From Shimia sp049116215 (GTDB taxonomy: Bacteria > Pseudomonadota > Alphaproteobacteria > Rhodobacterales > Rhodobacteraceae): a DNA stretch of 64,000 nucleotides. This document shows, in pieces, positions 43,027-52,163 of this stretch. The notes under the pieces were generated by a model. The model saw only the letters and a program-made list of their open reading frames with translations. It did no database searches and was not told the origin of the DNA. The stretch is taken from the NCBI RefSeq assembly GCF_049116215.1, contig NZ_JAGDZB010000006.1:372001-436000 (forward strand). Reading direction: 5' to 3'. Within the stretch, counting starts at the first letter, position 1, and the number at the start of each line of letters is the position of its first letter. Made by a program: the position numbers and the translations under genes.

Positions 43027-44094
43027 TCACTCGGCCGCCAAGGCTTGCACCGGGATCGCGTCCACTTCTTTGCGGGTTACAAAAATCCGCATCGCGGCGT
43101 CTTCGATATCGCGGCGCATGCGGTCGATGACGGCTTCAAACCAGGTTAGAGCCGCGGAGGCGGGAATGGCCACGGCCATACCTGCGGCGGTGGTCAGCAG
43201 CGCTTCCCAGATGCCCCCGGCCAACAGGGAAGGATCGGCGCGGCTGCCACTTTCTTGCAGTGCTTGGAACGCTGCGATCATGCCTAAAACGGTGCCCAAA
43301 AGGCCCAGCAAAGGGGCGATGGTAGCGATCAATTCCAGTGCGCGGAGGCCGACGGCCGCTTCACCGAGTTCGCGCTTGGCCACACGGGCGGTTTCCTCGC
43401 GCGCGGCGTCTTCGGTCAGGGTTTCGCGGGCGGTGATGGCCGCGCCAACCACTTTGGAGCGCAGACCTCTACGGCGGGATATCAGGGTTTGTGCGGCGTC
43501 GGTGTTGCCATCCTCATAGAGGCTAACAGCTTTCTGCGCTTTGCTGCGTGCCCAGGCGCCAATGAGCGCAAGACGCCAGATTTTCCAGAGGATGAGCGCA
43601 ACCGTGATGACGGAGAGTGCCGCAATGGCCCAGATCGAGGGGCCACCGTCCTGAAGGAAAGAGGTGGCGCGTTTTGCGGCGGCTCCGACCTGCTCTGTTG
43701 TGGTTTGAAACGGGGCAATGTCTTGCTCGGTCGCTGTTACTGTGCCCTCGGTGGCGGCCAATCCGGTTTCGCTTTCGGTGCTTAGATCCTCGGCCTCAGC
43801 GGCGGTTGCGCTCTCTGTTTCCACTGTTGGCTGAAGTGTCGACGTCGTGTCGCTGGACAATTGCGTTTCAGAGCTTGGGATGTTCAGGCTCTCCGGTTGG
43901 TTTACGACATCTAGTGAAAAGCCGCCCTCTTGCTGTGTTTGCAGGGACGGCGGAGACATTTCTGTGGTCGGAGACGAAGGCAGTTGCGGTGCGGCGGGCT
44001 CCGTCTGCGCCAGAGCCCAGGAAAAGCCCGCAAGCAAAACGACGCCTGATAGCGATGCTGCTTTCAGGAGGGAAGCGGACAAATGGCGGGACAT
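43027..44094 (-). CDS. exbB: ExbB-type subunit with long signal-bearing N-terminus
   Basis: The protein has about 355 residues, longer than ordinary ExbB (about 240). Residues 1-30 look like a signal peptide (KAASLSGVVLLAGFSWALAQ), followed by about 120 residues rich in Thr, Ser, Gln and Glu (TETESATAAEAEDLSTE type), then three transmembrane helices of the ExbB/TolQ domain with the family's IATIAPLLGLLGTVLGMIAAFQAL. It drives TonB with the two ExbD proteins. First gene of this operon. Confidence 0.92.
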   Translation of the reverse strand: MSRHLSASLLKAASLSGVVLLAGFSWALAQTEPAAPQLPSSPTTEMSPPSLQTQQEGGFSLDVVNQPESLNIPSSETQLSSDTTSTLQPTVETESATAAEAEDLSTESETGLAATEGTVTATEQDIAPFQTTTEQVGAAAKRATSFLQDGGPSIWAIAALSVITVALILWKIWRLALIGAWARSKAQKAVSLYEDGNTDAAQTLISRRRGLRSKVVGAAITARETLTEDAAREETARVAKRELGEAAVGLRALELIATIAPLLGLLGTVLGMIAAFQALQESGSRADPSLLAGGIWEALLTTAAGMAVAIPASAALTWFEAVIDRMRRDIEDAAMRIFVTRKEVDAIPVQALAAE

Positions 44095-44287
44095 GGCGAC
44101 TCCAGTGAACTCATAGGCCAAAAGGTAGACGGAAGGCGCGCGCGTTTTGTCGTCCGACCACAGGCATTGCGGTGATGACTTCTTGGCGAGCCGCGTGGCG
44201 GAGCTGTGAGCATGGCTGGAAGCGTTGCCATGGGATAAAAATGTTGATTGTTTTTGTCAAGTAGGGCGGTTGGCCGCTTTCGCTGGT

Positions 44288-45229
44288 TCAGCGGCGTTTT
44301 GCGGTAGATGGGGAGATGCCAAAAGCACGCCGAAACGCGGTGGAAAAATTCTCTGGCGTGGAGAATCCTGCCACTTCGGCAGCTTGCGAAACGGAGAGTG
44401 TGTTTGCCTCCAGGTGGTCTTTGGCCATGGCGAGACGGATCGCGCGGGCGTGTGCTAATGGCGCGCATCCGTGGGCCTTTTGTATCAGTCGACGCAGGGA
44501 GGACAGGCTCAGACCTCCGACTTTTGCCAAAGCTGCCAGGTCAGGCAATGGGCCAGGGGTCTGGATAAGGTCTTCGACACGTTTGAGTTGGGAAGATTCG
44601 CGCGGCGTGAGGCTAGCGGAGGTGCCCGTGTCAGACAGGCATTCAAAGGTGGAGGCGACCAGTTCAAGCACCATGGCCTCCCCGTGAAGGCGCGAAATCG
44701 GGGTGTGAAAACCATCCATAGATGCGAGGGTTTCTAGTATTTGAATGTCTCCGGGGCTGGCGTTCCAGTCCGCACGGTATTGTCTTTTGTTTTTAAGAAT
44801 AGCTGGTTGGGGGAGCTCAAGACTCTGTTCTCCGAGCCAGCCATGTGACATTTGAATGCTGACTTTTCGCACGTATTCACCGGGGCCACTCCGGCGTTGA
44901 AAGCTGAGGGTTTCATCAATTGCGGACAGAGAGAACTTCACTGGCGCGTGGTTTGGGCGACCCAGACCCATCGGCTGGTCGTCCAGCCAGGCCTCGGTGG
45001 AGCCTTCGAGAAAGCAGTTCAGGATCACGCCTGGGATCCGTTGCGTTTTGGTTTCAAAGCTGCGTCTGGCGCGCGCATTTAGCGTGTGCACGCCCAAGCC
45101 TTCGCGAAACTCGGTAGCGGTGACTAGACCTTCAAACACATTGTCTTCCGGCAGGTCCGCGCGGCGAAACCAGTTGATTTTGTCCGAGGGAGTCGCGCCT
45201 CTGTAGAAGGCGGTGCGGGGCTGCGCCAT
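44288..45229 (-). CDS. AraC-family regulator (PchR-like)
   Basis: This 313-residue protein has an N-terminal sensor region and a C-terminal double helix-turn-helix (PDLAALAKVGGLSLSSLRRL ... SQAAEVAGFSTPENFSTAFRRAFGISP). It is divergent from TonB receptor 2, as PchR-like activators are from the ferric-siderophore receptor genes they control. A direct repeat upstream is a likely binding site. Confidence 0.9.
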   Translation of the reverse strand: MAQPRTAFYRGATPSDKINWFRRADLPEDNVFEGLVTATEFREGLGVHTLNARARRSFETKTQRIPGVILNCFLEGSTEAWLDDQPMGLGRPNHAPVKFSLSAIDETLSFQRRSGPGEYVRKVSIQMSHGWLGEQSLELPQPAILKNKRQYRADWNASPGDIQILETLASMDGFHTPISRLHGEAMVLELVASTFECLSDTGTSASLTPRESSQLKRVEDLIQTPGPLPDLAALAKVGGLSLSSLRRLIQKAHGCAPLAHARAIRLAMAKDHLEANTLSVSQAAEVAGFSTPENFSTAFRRAFGISPSTAKRR

Positions 45230-45289
45230 TGACAGACTTTCATATCAAAACGGTCCCAAAAGCTTGGCGGTTTTGAATTTGCACAGCCT

Positions 45290-45318
45290 GCAAAGGTTTT
45301 TGAACAGGCGGCAAAGGT
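45290..45318 (+). promoter_or_regulatory. Direct repeat, candidate AraC-type site before receptor 2
   Basis: GCAAAGGT at 45290-45297 and again at 45311-45318, start to start 21 bases (two helical turns), within the AraC-receptor 2 intergenic region. AraC-family activators commonly bind such 21-bp-spaced direct repeats. Confidence 0.5.
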
Positions 45319-45391
45319 CGTCGTCTGGCGTGGGTTTGAGGGGCAGTTTACTTACCTGACAATAATAGTCAATAAATCGAAGGGACAAAGA

Positions 45392-47365
45392 ATGACCCAT
45401 CCGCTCCCGCGCCTGAAGCTGTTGGCCACAACAGCGCTGTGTGCGCCTTTCCTCGCACTGCCGGCCTATGCCCAGGATCTGGCAGATGATTACGAACTTG
45501 ATGAAATCCGCATTGAGGCTGATGACGCGCAAACTGTGCTGGGCAACCACACAATTTCGCAGGAAGACATTGAGCAGCGCAATCCTGCGACAATCAGTGA
45601 TGTGTTTGACGGCGAGTCCGCAGTGAACGCCAGCGGTGGCGCCGCCATCGCAAAGAAGGTTTACGTCAACGGTATCGAAGAAACTCTGTTGAACGTGACC
45701 ATTGACGGTGCGCGTCAGAACAAATCTGCGTTCCACCACACCGGCAACGTGTTGATTGACCCTGGCTTGTTGAAGGCGGTTGAGGTCACTTCCGGTCTGG
45801 CCCCGGCTGATGGCGGTCCCGGTGGTCTGGGCGGCTCGATTGCCTACACCACCAAAGACGCGTCGGACATGCTGGACGAAGGGGACACCTTTGGTGGTCG
45901 ACTAACTTTGGGCGGCGGCAGCAACGGCTTTGGTTTGCGCTCGACCTTGTCGCTTTATGGCCAGTCTGGCGGTTTTGACTATGTCTTGCACGGCGCGCGT
46001 CACAAAGGCGAAGACTACAAAGATGGTGACGGTGCCACGGTGCAAGGGACACAGGCGGATCTGACCGACTATGTGGCCAAGTTCTCCTATACCTCGGACG
46101 AGGGACACCTGGTGGCGTTCTCTGCGTCTGACACGCGCGACACCGGCGACCGCGTAGCACAGATGGGACCGGGGCCGTTTGTGTTCATTCGTCCTGACTT
46201 CAGCGGGTTGAGTACTGGTCCAAATATGATCGTTGACGCCTTGGCGCGGCGGACGTCTTACTCTTTGACCTACACCAAAGAAGATGCGCAGGGCTGGTTC
46301 GATCCATTTTTCCAAATTGCCTATAACGAACAGGAAATTGACGCAGGCGATGGTTGGGGCGAAAACACCAGCCTGAGCGGGACGTTTAAAAACACCTTCC
46401 AACTCAACAATGGCACAGTCTCTGCCGGTTTGGACTTCTTTGACGAAAAAGCGGAAGGTCGGACCGCCAGCTCTGTTGCCCCCTTGGCTTTTGCTGGCAC
46501 AGAAAAGACGCAAAACATCGGTGTGTTTGCGCAGGTTCGTCAGGACCTCTCAAGCCGCGCGTCCGTCTCCTACGGCGCCCGGTTTGATTTTCAGAACTTC
46601 ACCGGTGCAGATGGATCGAAGTTTGATGACAGCGGCCTGAGCGCCAATGCGGCCATTGAATATGTCCTGTCTGATTTCTGGACTGTGAACGCCGGTATTG
46701 CATCGACCTTTGGCGGCTACCAGTTGGGCGAAGCGACGATTATCAACTTCTTTGCGCCCTGGGATTACACCGGATTGGACACTTCGCGCAGCAATAGTGC
46801 GCGTCTTGGGCTCCGGTTTGATAATGGACCTTGGGTTGCAAATGGGGCGCTGTTCTATACTGAGATCAACAACTATGTGTCTGGCTTCCCGCCACGCGGC
46901 GGCACACGTGCGACGGCATCCGATATCACAACACGCGGCTTTGACGGGTCGTTGGCGTATAACTGGGGCGAAGGGTTTGCCCGGTTGAACTATACTTACG
47001 CCGACGTCGAGGAGGATGGCGCAACCATCGGGTCCACAGCGTATTACCGTGGTCGTCCAATGGGGCACATTGTGGCGCTAGAGAGTGCCTGGCAGCCGGG
47101 TGGCGGATGGACCCTTGGTGGTACAGCGGAAATTGCACCTGAATACAAAGACGCCAATATGGAGGCCTACTCGGTTTGGAACGCTTATGCGGAGTATGTG
47201 CCACCAAACATGGACAACCTGCGCGTCCGTCTCGATCTGCGTAACCTGTTTGATGAAACCTATGTGGCGCGGGCCAACGACTCGGCCGGGGATACCTCTG
47301 GTCGCCCCATCCCGATGAACGAGCCGGGGCGGACCATCGCTCTGACCGCGACGTTGACTTTCTAA
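45392..47365 (+). CDS. TonB-dependent outer-membrane receptor 2 (siderophore type)
   Basis: This 657-residue receptor has a signal peptide (LALPAYA|QDL), a plug domain and a barrel ending in F (ALTATLTF). Its plug shares with receptor 1 the pattern KKVYVNGIEETLLNVTIDGA, then QNKSAFHHTGNVLIDPGLLK (His pair at residues 115-116). The overall structure differs from the haem receptor at 47915. ATG follows AAGGGACAAAGA. The divergent AraC gene probably controls it. A hairpin follows the stop. Confidence 0.93.
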   Translation: MTHPLPRLKLLATTALCAPFLALPAYAQDLADDYELDEIRIEADDAQTVLGNHTISQEDIEQRNPATISDVFDGESAVNASGGAAIAKKVYVNGIEETLLNVTIDGARQNKSAFHHTGNVLIDPGLLKAVEVTSGLAPADGGPGGLGGSIAYTTKDASDMLDEGDTFGGRLTLGGGSNGFGLRSTLSLYGQSGGFDYVLHGARHKGEDYKDGDGATVQGTQADLTDYVAKFSYTSDEGHLVAFSASDTRDTGDRVAQMGPGPFVFIRPDFSGLSTGPNMIVDALARRTSYSLTYTKEDAQGWFDPFFQIAYNEQEIDAGDGWGENTSLSGTFKNTFQLNNGTVSAGLDFFDEKAEGRTASSVAPLAFAGTEKTQNIGVFAQVRQDLSSRASVSYGARFDFQNFTGADGSKFDDSGLSANAAIEYVLSDFWTVNAGIASTFGGYQLGEATIINFFAPWDYTGLDTSRSNSARLGLRFDNGPWVANGALFYTEINNYVSGFPPRGGTRATASDITTRGFDGSLAYNWGEGFARLNYTYADVEEDGATIGSTAYYRGRPMGHIVALESAWQPGGGWTLGGTAEIAPEYKDANMEAYSVWNAYAEYVPPNMDNLRVRLDLRNLFDETYVARANDSAGDTSGRPIPMNEPGRTIALTATLTF

Positions 47366-47374
47366 GCCACTTTG

Positions 47375-47403
47375 GCGCCCTGTCCTCCCTCGGGGCAGGG
47401 CGT
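47375..47403 (+). terminator. Hairpin after receptor 2
   Basis: GCGCCCTG pairs with CAGGGCGT around an internal CTCCCTCGGGG stretch; no strong T run follows, so transcription may partly read on. Confidence 0.5.
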
Positions 47404-47417
47404 CAAATTTCAGCCCC

Positions 47418-47450
47418 TTGTCAATACCTGATTCTTTTTGTATGAAATCA
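47418..47450 (+). promoter_or_regulatory. Promoter with inverted repeat upstream of the small gene and hemP
   Basis: TTGTCA at 47418-47423 and TATGAA at 47441-47446 with 17-base spacing. TGATT at 47429-47433 and AATCA at 47446-47450 form an inverted repeat across the -10 region, a possible iron-regulator site. Confidence 0.4.
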
Positions 47451-47473
47451 GTGTTGCAACTTTGAGGCTAGTT

Positions 47474-47629
47474 ATGCGCAGCGTGCAAAACGACTCTAGA
47501 GACAGAGAAGACCGCGACCGGATGAGCTTGGCTGATCTGGTGGGGGAGATCCCCTGGCCGGACACCTGGTGCTCTGAAAGCTTCATTGATCGGATTGCTC
47601 AGACCCAAAACCCACAGCGACGCAGCTAA
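47474..47629 (+). CDS. Small protein (51 residues) ahead of hemP
   Basis: An ORF with ATG at 47474 preceded by GAGG at six-base spacing. The product is strongly basic and acidic at the start (RSVQNDSRDREDRDRM) and then contains SLADLVGEIPWPDTWCSESFIDRIAQTQN, a Trp-rich patch with one Cys. I know no family. It is 19 bases upstream of hemP on the same strand, so it is probably cotranscribed and linked to haem uptake. Confidence 0.5.
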   Translation: MRSVQNDSRDREDRDRMSLADLVGEIPWPDTWCSESFIDRIAQTQNPQRRS

Positions 47630-47648
47630 GGCGCACTGGAAGAATACA

Positions 47649-47828
47649 ATGACAACCAAAGAAGACATGGGAGGCTCGGTGGCCTCCATTGAAGGCGTGG
47701 AAAGCGGCACCCCGGTTTACAGTGCCGAAGACCTGACGGCTGGTGGCAATCTGGCGCAGATACGCCTTTCCGAAGCTGTCTACACCCTGCGGATCACCCG
47801 TCAGGGAAAGTTGATTTTGACCAAGTAG
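47649..47828 (+). CDS. hemP: Hemin uptake protein HemP/HmuP
   Basis: This 59-residue protein has the HemP core: AVYTLRITRQGKLILTK at the C-terminus. In rhizobia HmuP is a coactivator needed for expression of the haem receptor gene. The ATG at 47649 is chosen since HemP is typically about 50-65 residues; a longer frame reaches to 47586 but overlaps the preceding small gene. Haem genes follow on both sides. Confidence 0.92.
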   Translation: MTTKEDMGGSVASIEGVESGTPVYSAEDLTAGGNLAQIRLSEAVYTLRITRQGKLILTK

Positions 47829-47869
47829 GTCTGACCTATTTGGCCACAAGGTTTTTCGAAACAGCTATG

Positions 47870-47896
47870 AAAAAGGCCCCTCGCGGGGCCTTTTAT
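47870..47896. terminator. Bidirectional terminator between hemP and the haem receptor
   Basis: A perfect 10-bp stem (AAAAGGCCCC with GGGGCCTTTT) and loop TCGC at 47871-47894. The T run follows on the plus side, the A run serves the convergent receptor gene. Confidence 0.9.
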
Positions 47897-47914
47897 TTGT
47901 TTGGTGCCTTGGCC

Positions 47915-49909
47915 TCAGAATTTTGCGGTCAGGAAAACACTCGCATTTCGGCCAGCGCCGGGAATTTGGTCCACGGCTTGGTAAGAACGGTCAAAGATGT
48001 TGCCAACTTCAAAGCTCATGCCGAGATTGTCGGTCAGGTCCACGGTGCCACGTAGGTTCAACGTGCCGTAGCCACCGTAGCGTGTGCCGTCGGTGTCGGT
48101 ATTGCCGCTTTCACCGCGTACGAAAACGTCCCATGTGCCGGAGGTGGATTGCAGACCCCAGTCGCCGCGCAAACCGATGTCTCCTGACCAGGTTGGCGTG
48201 CCGGTGTTTTTTGTGGACGTGCCGTCGGAGTATTCATAGGTGCGGTTTACGTTGGACAGGTTCACATAGGGACGCACACCGCCCCACCAGCCTGGGTCAA
48301 ACTCTGCCGCCACTTCAAAACCCCAGGTTTGCGCGGCGTCTACGTTCTCATAGCGCGACTGCCTTGGGATGCCTGTGGCTATCGACGCGATGTAGTCTTT
48401 AGAATCCGTGTAAAACAGCGCCGTGTCCAGCACGAGGTTGCCGTTGTCGATCCGAGCGCCAATCTCATAGTTGATGGAGGTTTCCGGTTTCAGATTTGGG
48501 TTGCCGATCACCGTGCCGCCCGCGCCAACCGAGGTCAGGAACAGCTGGCTCAGCGAGGGATAGTTGTAGCCTTGCGAGATGTTGGCCCGCAGTACGGAGG
48601 TCTCGTTCAGCTGATGCACCAATCCAAGAGAGCCAAGCAGGCGGCTGTCTGAATTGGATTGGGTTGGCTGGGCCACGCCGTTGACCAAGTACCGGTTCAG
48701 TTTGCTGTCGACATTGTAGTAGCGCAGGCCAAAGGTTGCGGCCGTCGCGCTGCCCAGTTCGGCCTCATGTTGGGCAAAAACCGAGGCGGTTTTGATGGTG
48801 GCATCGGAGTACCGAGTGGTGACCGAAGGTGGCCCGCCAAAGCTGCTGGTGGCGACCTTATCAGAAATCAGATTGTCGTCTTCGTACTCAAAGCCCACCA
48901 CAGTGCGGTGACCCGGGGCAAATTCGAAGTTCGCGGTCGCCTTGAAACCTGAGGTTTTTTGATCGTCGTCAGAGGTTGAGTTGCTGAACATGCCCGGCCC
49001 AAACACACCGTTGCTTTCAAAGGCGCGATCGACTGTCTGGGTGTAGGCGTCAATTTTGAGAAGGGACATCCAAGGTGTCAGGCCTTCACCTTCGTAGAAC
49101 GCACCATATTTGCGCAGATCCCGCTTTGGCAGATCAATGGTGAAAGTCGGTGAGCCGGTGTAAACATCTGCGGACAAGTCATAATCCTGTGCCCGTACCC
49201 CAAAATAGTGATTGCCTGCGCGATAACCGGCAAAGGCGTGAATGTCTCGGTCTTCGCTTCCCGAGGGAACAACTTCGCCATCGGCTGATTGACGGTTGTC
49301 TAGATCCGACTTGGAGTACGACAGGCGATAATCAAAATTGCCCACGGTGCCCGCGAGGCTGGTGTTTGCACGATAGCCTTCATTTGCGCCCAAATACCCG
49401 GCTGAGACAGTTGCTTCAATTGGCTTGTCCGCGCCGCGTTTGGTGATGATATTCACCACACCGCCAATGGCTGCATTGCCCGATGTTACTGAGGACGGGC
49501 CGCGCACAACTTCGATGCGTTCGATTTCGGTTGGCGAAATCAGGATTGGCGTGCCGTAGTTGGTGTGGTCGGTGATTTTCTGACCGTCGATCATGATGGC
49601 GACACGCTGGGCGCTTTCGCCTCGGATCTTGATGCGTTCGATGCCGGATTCTGTCACTCGGACGCCGGGCACGCCCTTAAGCAGATTAGCCACCGAGCTT
49701 GGCGGAATGCTCTTGATTTGCTCTTCATCTACCACAGTCACCGAAGACGGGCTGTTCATGACTTCGGTGGGAAGCCCGCTCCCGGTGATGGTGATGGCGT
49801 CCAAGGCATAGTCCGTTTTGTCTTGGGCGAAGGCGGGGCTGGCAAATACCGCGCCCAACAAGGCGGCGGAGGCCATCGATAAACAGCTCACACTATATTT
49901 CACAGGCAT
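47915..49909 (-). CDS. hmuR: TonB-dependent haem receptor (HmuR type)
   Basis: This 664-residue receptor has a signal peptide (cleavage at ASPAFA|QDK), a TonB box region (ALDAITITG) and the HmuR-type plug (SVTVVDEEQIKSIPP, VRVTESGIERIKIRGES). The barrel has NPNL (VIGNPNLKPETS), a motif of haem/haemoglobin receptors, with YNYPSL in place of the FRAP box. Divergent from the hmuSTUV genes. ATG at 49909 follows AAGGAAGGAAA; the longer upstream frame is rejected. It imports haem across the outer membrane. Confidence 0.9.
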   Translation of the reverse strand: MPVKYSVSCLSMASAALLGAVFASPAFAQDKTDYALDAITITGSGLPTEVMNSPSSVTVVDEEQIKSIPPSSVANLLKGVPGVRVTESGIERIKIRGESAQRVAIMIDGQKITDHTNYGTPILISPTEIERIEVVRGPSSVTSGNAAIGGVVNIITKRGADKPIEATVSAGYLGANEGYRANTSLAGTVGNFDYRLSYSKSDLDNRQSADGEVVPSGSEDRDIHAFAGYRAGNHYFGVRAQDYDLSADVYTGSPTFTIDLPKRDLRKYGAFYEGEGLTPWMSLLKIDAYTQTVDRAFESNGVFGPGMFSNSTSDDDQKTSGFKATANFEFAPGHRTVVGFEYEDDNLISDKVATSSFGGPPSVTTRYSDATIKTASVFAQHEAELGSATAATFGLRYYNVDSKLNRYLVNGVAQPTQSNSDSRLLGSLGLVHQLNETSVLRANISQGYNYPSLSQLFLTSVGAGGTVIGNPNLKPETSINYEIGARIDNGNLVLDTALFYTDSKDYIASIATGIPRQSRYENVDAAQTWGFEVAAEFDPGWWGGVRPYVNLSNVNRTYEYSDGTSTKNTGTPTWSGDIGLRGDWGLQSTSGTWDVFVRGESGNTDTDGTRYGGYGTLNLRGTVDLTDNLGMSFEVGNIFDRSYQAVDQIPGAGRNASVFLTAKF

Positions 49910-50229
49910 TTTCCTTCCTTCCGGGGCACAAAGCCCCATGGCAAACCGCGAGAGGCCTTATGGGGCCCTGCAGTGTGTGTATTCCTGGCTGGAAGCTGGG
50001 TGGTTGCTCGCAAGCAGACGTCAGAACGCGTCCGTGTTTCGAGTCGAAAGCGGCCTAAATGATCCGAATGGCAAATACTATATTAATTTTGTCAGAAAGG
50101 CCGCGGCAGGTCTTGCAGTGCGACTTTTTTGCACTTAGTGCAGGAGGTACACATCAGCAAAGCACAGCCACTGCTTCCGATTCCCTCGGTCACAGCCACT
50201 GCTTCTTCCAAGCTCATCGGGGGATGCAC

Positions 50230-51285
50230 ATGGCACGATCTACTTCTTTTATAGTTACAGAAATACAGCAAGCCCGTCTGGACAACCCCAAAATGCGGGA
50301 ACGCGATCTGGCAGACAAACTGGGGATCTCGGAGGCGCAGCTTCTTGCGGCGCATTTGGGGCAGCGGGTGACACGCATCACGCCGGAGATGGATGTGTTG
50401 ATGCCTGCGATTATGCGGTTGGGTGAAGTGATGGCGCTCACCCGCAATGAGAGCTGCGTGATTGAAAAGACCGGCGTTTATGCCGACTATCGTGGCGGTC
50501 CACATGCAGCATTGGTGGTGAATGATGAGATTGACCTGCGCATGTTTCCTGGACATTGGAAGTATGCCTTTGCGGTCGTGAAGCCACTGGGCGATGGCGG
50601 CGAGCGTCGCTCTCTGCAGGTGTTTGATGCCGCAGGGGATGCGGTGCATAAGGTGTTCCTGAAGGACAGCTCTGTGCATGAGGCATGGCCAGGCGTGGTT
50701 GCAGAGTTGAGGCTTCCAGAGCAGTCCGATGACCTTCCCATCCTTCCTCGGCAGAAGACAGAAGAAGCGGTTGGTGACCCTGCAAAAGCAGAGCGGTTGC
50801 GCGAAGAGTGGGACAAGATCACCGACACGCACCAGTTCTTGCAGATGGTGAAAAAGCTCAAGATGAATCGGCTAGGGGCTTACCGCTTGGCCGGTGCGCC
50901 ATATGTGCGTCCCTTGCAGACCTCTGCGGTTTCAGTCTTGCTTGAAAAAGCCCGCGATTTGGCGCTGTCAATCATGGTGTTTGTTGGCAATCGCGGGTGC
51001 ATTGAAATCCACACCGGGCCAATTGAGTCTGTGAAGCCGATGGGGCCTTGGATCAACGTGTTGGACCCGCGGTTCAATCTGCATTTGCGCAATGATCATA
51101 TCGCCGAAGTCTGGCAGGCGACCAAAGCCACCCGCCGTGGAGACGCCGTTTCCGTGGAGGCGTTTGACGCCGAAGGCGGTCTGATTTTGCAGGTCTTTGG
51201 CGTTTTGGCTGAACCCGAAGCATCTGCAAAATGGAATGATCTGGTGGCGGCTTTACCAAGCCTGAAAGAGGAGGCTGTGGCATGA
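50230..51285 (+). CDS. hmuS: Haem-handling protein HmuS
   Basis: The protein has 351 residues with two related haem-binding (HemS/ChuX-like) halves: ARLDNPKMRERDLADKLGISEAQLLAAHLG opens the first, and the second has NRGCIEIHTGPIESVKPMGPWINVLDPRFNLHLR, where a His is the usual haem ligand. It accepts haem in the cytoplasm and may degrade it. Start at ATG 50230 (ATG 50224 two codons earlier is possible); the upstream frame adds 55 residues without family character. It overlaps hmuT (ATGA). Confidence 0.93.
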   Translation: MARSTSFIVTEIQQARLDNPKMRERDLADKLGISEAQLLAAHLGQRVTRITPEMDVLMPAIMRLGEVMALTRNESCVIEKTGVYADYRGGPHAALVVNDEIDLRMFPGHWKYAFAVVKPLGDGGERRSLQVFDAAGDAVHKVFLKDSSVHEAWPGVVAELRLPEQSDDLPILPRQKTEEAVGDPAKAERLREEWDKITDTHQFLQMVKKLKMNRLGAYRLAGAPYVRPLQTSAVSVLLEKARDLALSIMVFVGNRGCIEIHTGPIESVKPMGPWINVLDPRFNLHLRNDHIAEVWQATKATRRGDAVSVEAFDAEGGLILQVFGVLAEPEASAKWNDLVAALPSLKEEAVA

Positions 51286-52160
51286 CCAAACTGTCTCCAC
51301 TTAGCATATTGCAGGCGAGTATGGGGGCCGCGTTGCTCGCTCTCTTTACGATTGTGCTGGCACGTGATGCCATGGCGGATACCGTGCCAACACGGATTGT
51401 CTCTGTAGGGGGATCGGTGACGGAGATTGTGTATGCGCTGGGCCAAGAGCATCGGTTGGTTGCGCGGGACACAACCTCAAATTTCCCGGCGGAAGCACGC
51501 AAGCTTCCGGACGTTGGCTACGTGCGTCGGTTGTCGCCGGAGGGCTTGCTGTCGGTGGCGCCCGATATGATCTTGGCGGAAGAGGGGGCAGGTCCACCGG
51601 AAACCTTTGAGGTTCTGGCCGATACCGGGTTGCCGATTGTGACCGTTCCCATGGGATTTGACCTTCCTGCGATCCAAAACAAGATCCGTACAGTGGCCGA
51701 AGCCCTGGATGTGGCGGATGCGGGTGAAGATCTGGCAGCGCACGTGACCACTGATGTGGAAGAGGCCAGTCAGACCGCCGGATTGCGGGATCAAAAGGTG
51801 TTGTTTGTGTTGTCGATGCAAGGTGGCCGGATCATGGCAGCCGGAGGGAATACCGCCGCGCAAGGCGTCTTGACGCTCTCTGGCGCCCAGAACGCAATTG
51901 CAGGCTTTGACGGGTATAAGCTGGTATCTGATGAGGCCGTTTTAACCGCCGAGCCAGATGTGATTTTGATGATGCAATCGCACCGGCCGGGCGCTGTGAC
52001 TGCTGCGGATGTGTTGGCGCATCCCGCCATCGCGGCGACACCTGCCGGACGGGCGCAGGCCGTATTACAAATGGATGGAATGTTGCTTCTCGGCTTCTCC
52101 GTGCGGACCGGGCAAGCTGTGTCTGAACTGGCCGCGGGCTTGGCCGCCGCGGGCAGCTGA
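51282..52160 (+). CDS. hmuT: Haem ABC transporter substrate-binding protein HmuT
   Basis: This 292-residue periplasmic protein has a signal sequence (ASMGAALLALFTIVLARDAMA) and the family patterns TRIVSVGGSVTEIVYALGQEHRLVARDTTSNFPAEA and LPDVGYVRRLSPEGLLSVAPDMILAEEGAGPP. It overlaps hmuS by four bases and ends three bases before hmuU. Confidence 0.92.
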   Translation: MTKLSPLSILQASMGAALLALFTIVLARDAMADTVPTRIVSVGGSVTEIVYALGQEHRLVARDTTSNFPAEARKLPDVGYVRRLSPEGLLSVAPDMILAEEGAGPPETFEVLADTGLPIVTVPMGFDLPAIQNKIRTVAEALDVADAGEDLAAHVTTDVEEASQTAGLRDQKVLFVLSMQGGRIMAAGGNTAAQGVLTLSGAQNAIAGFDGYKLVSDEAVLTAEPDVILMMQSHRPGAVTAADVLAHPAIAATPAGRAQAVLQMDGMLLLGFSVRTGQAVSELAAGLAAAGS

Positions 52161-52163
52161 TCC

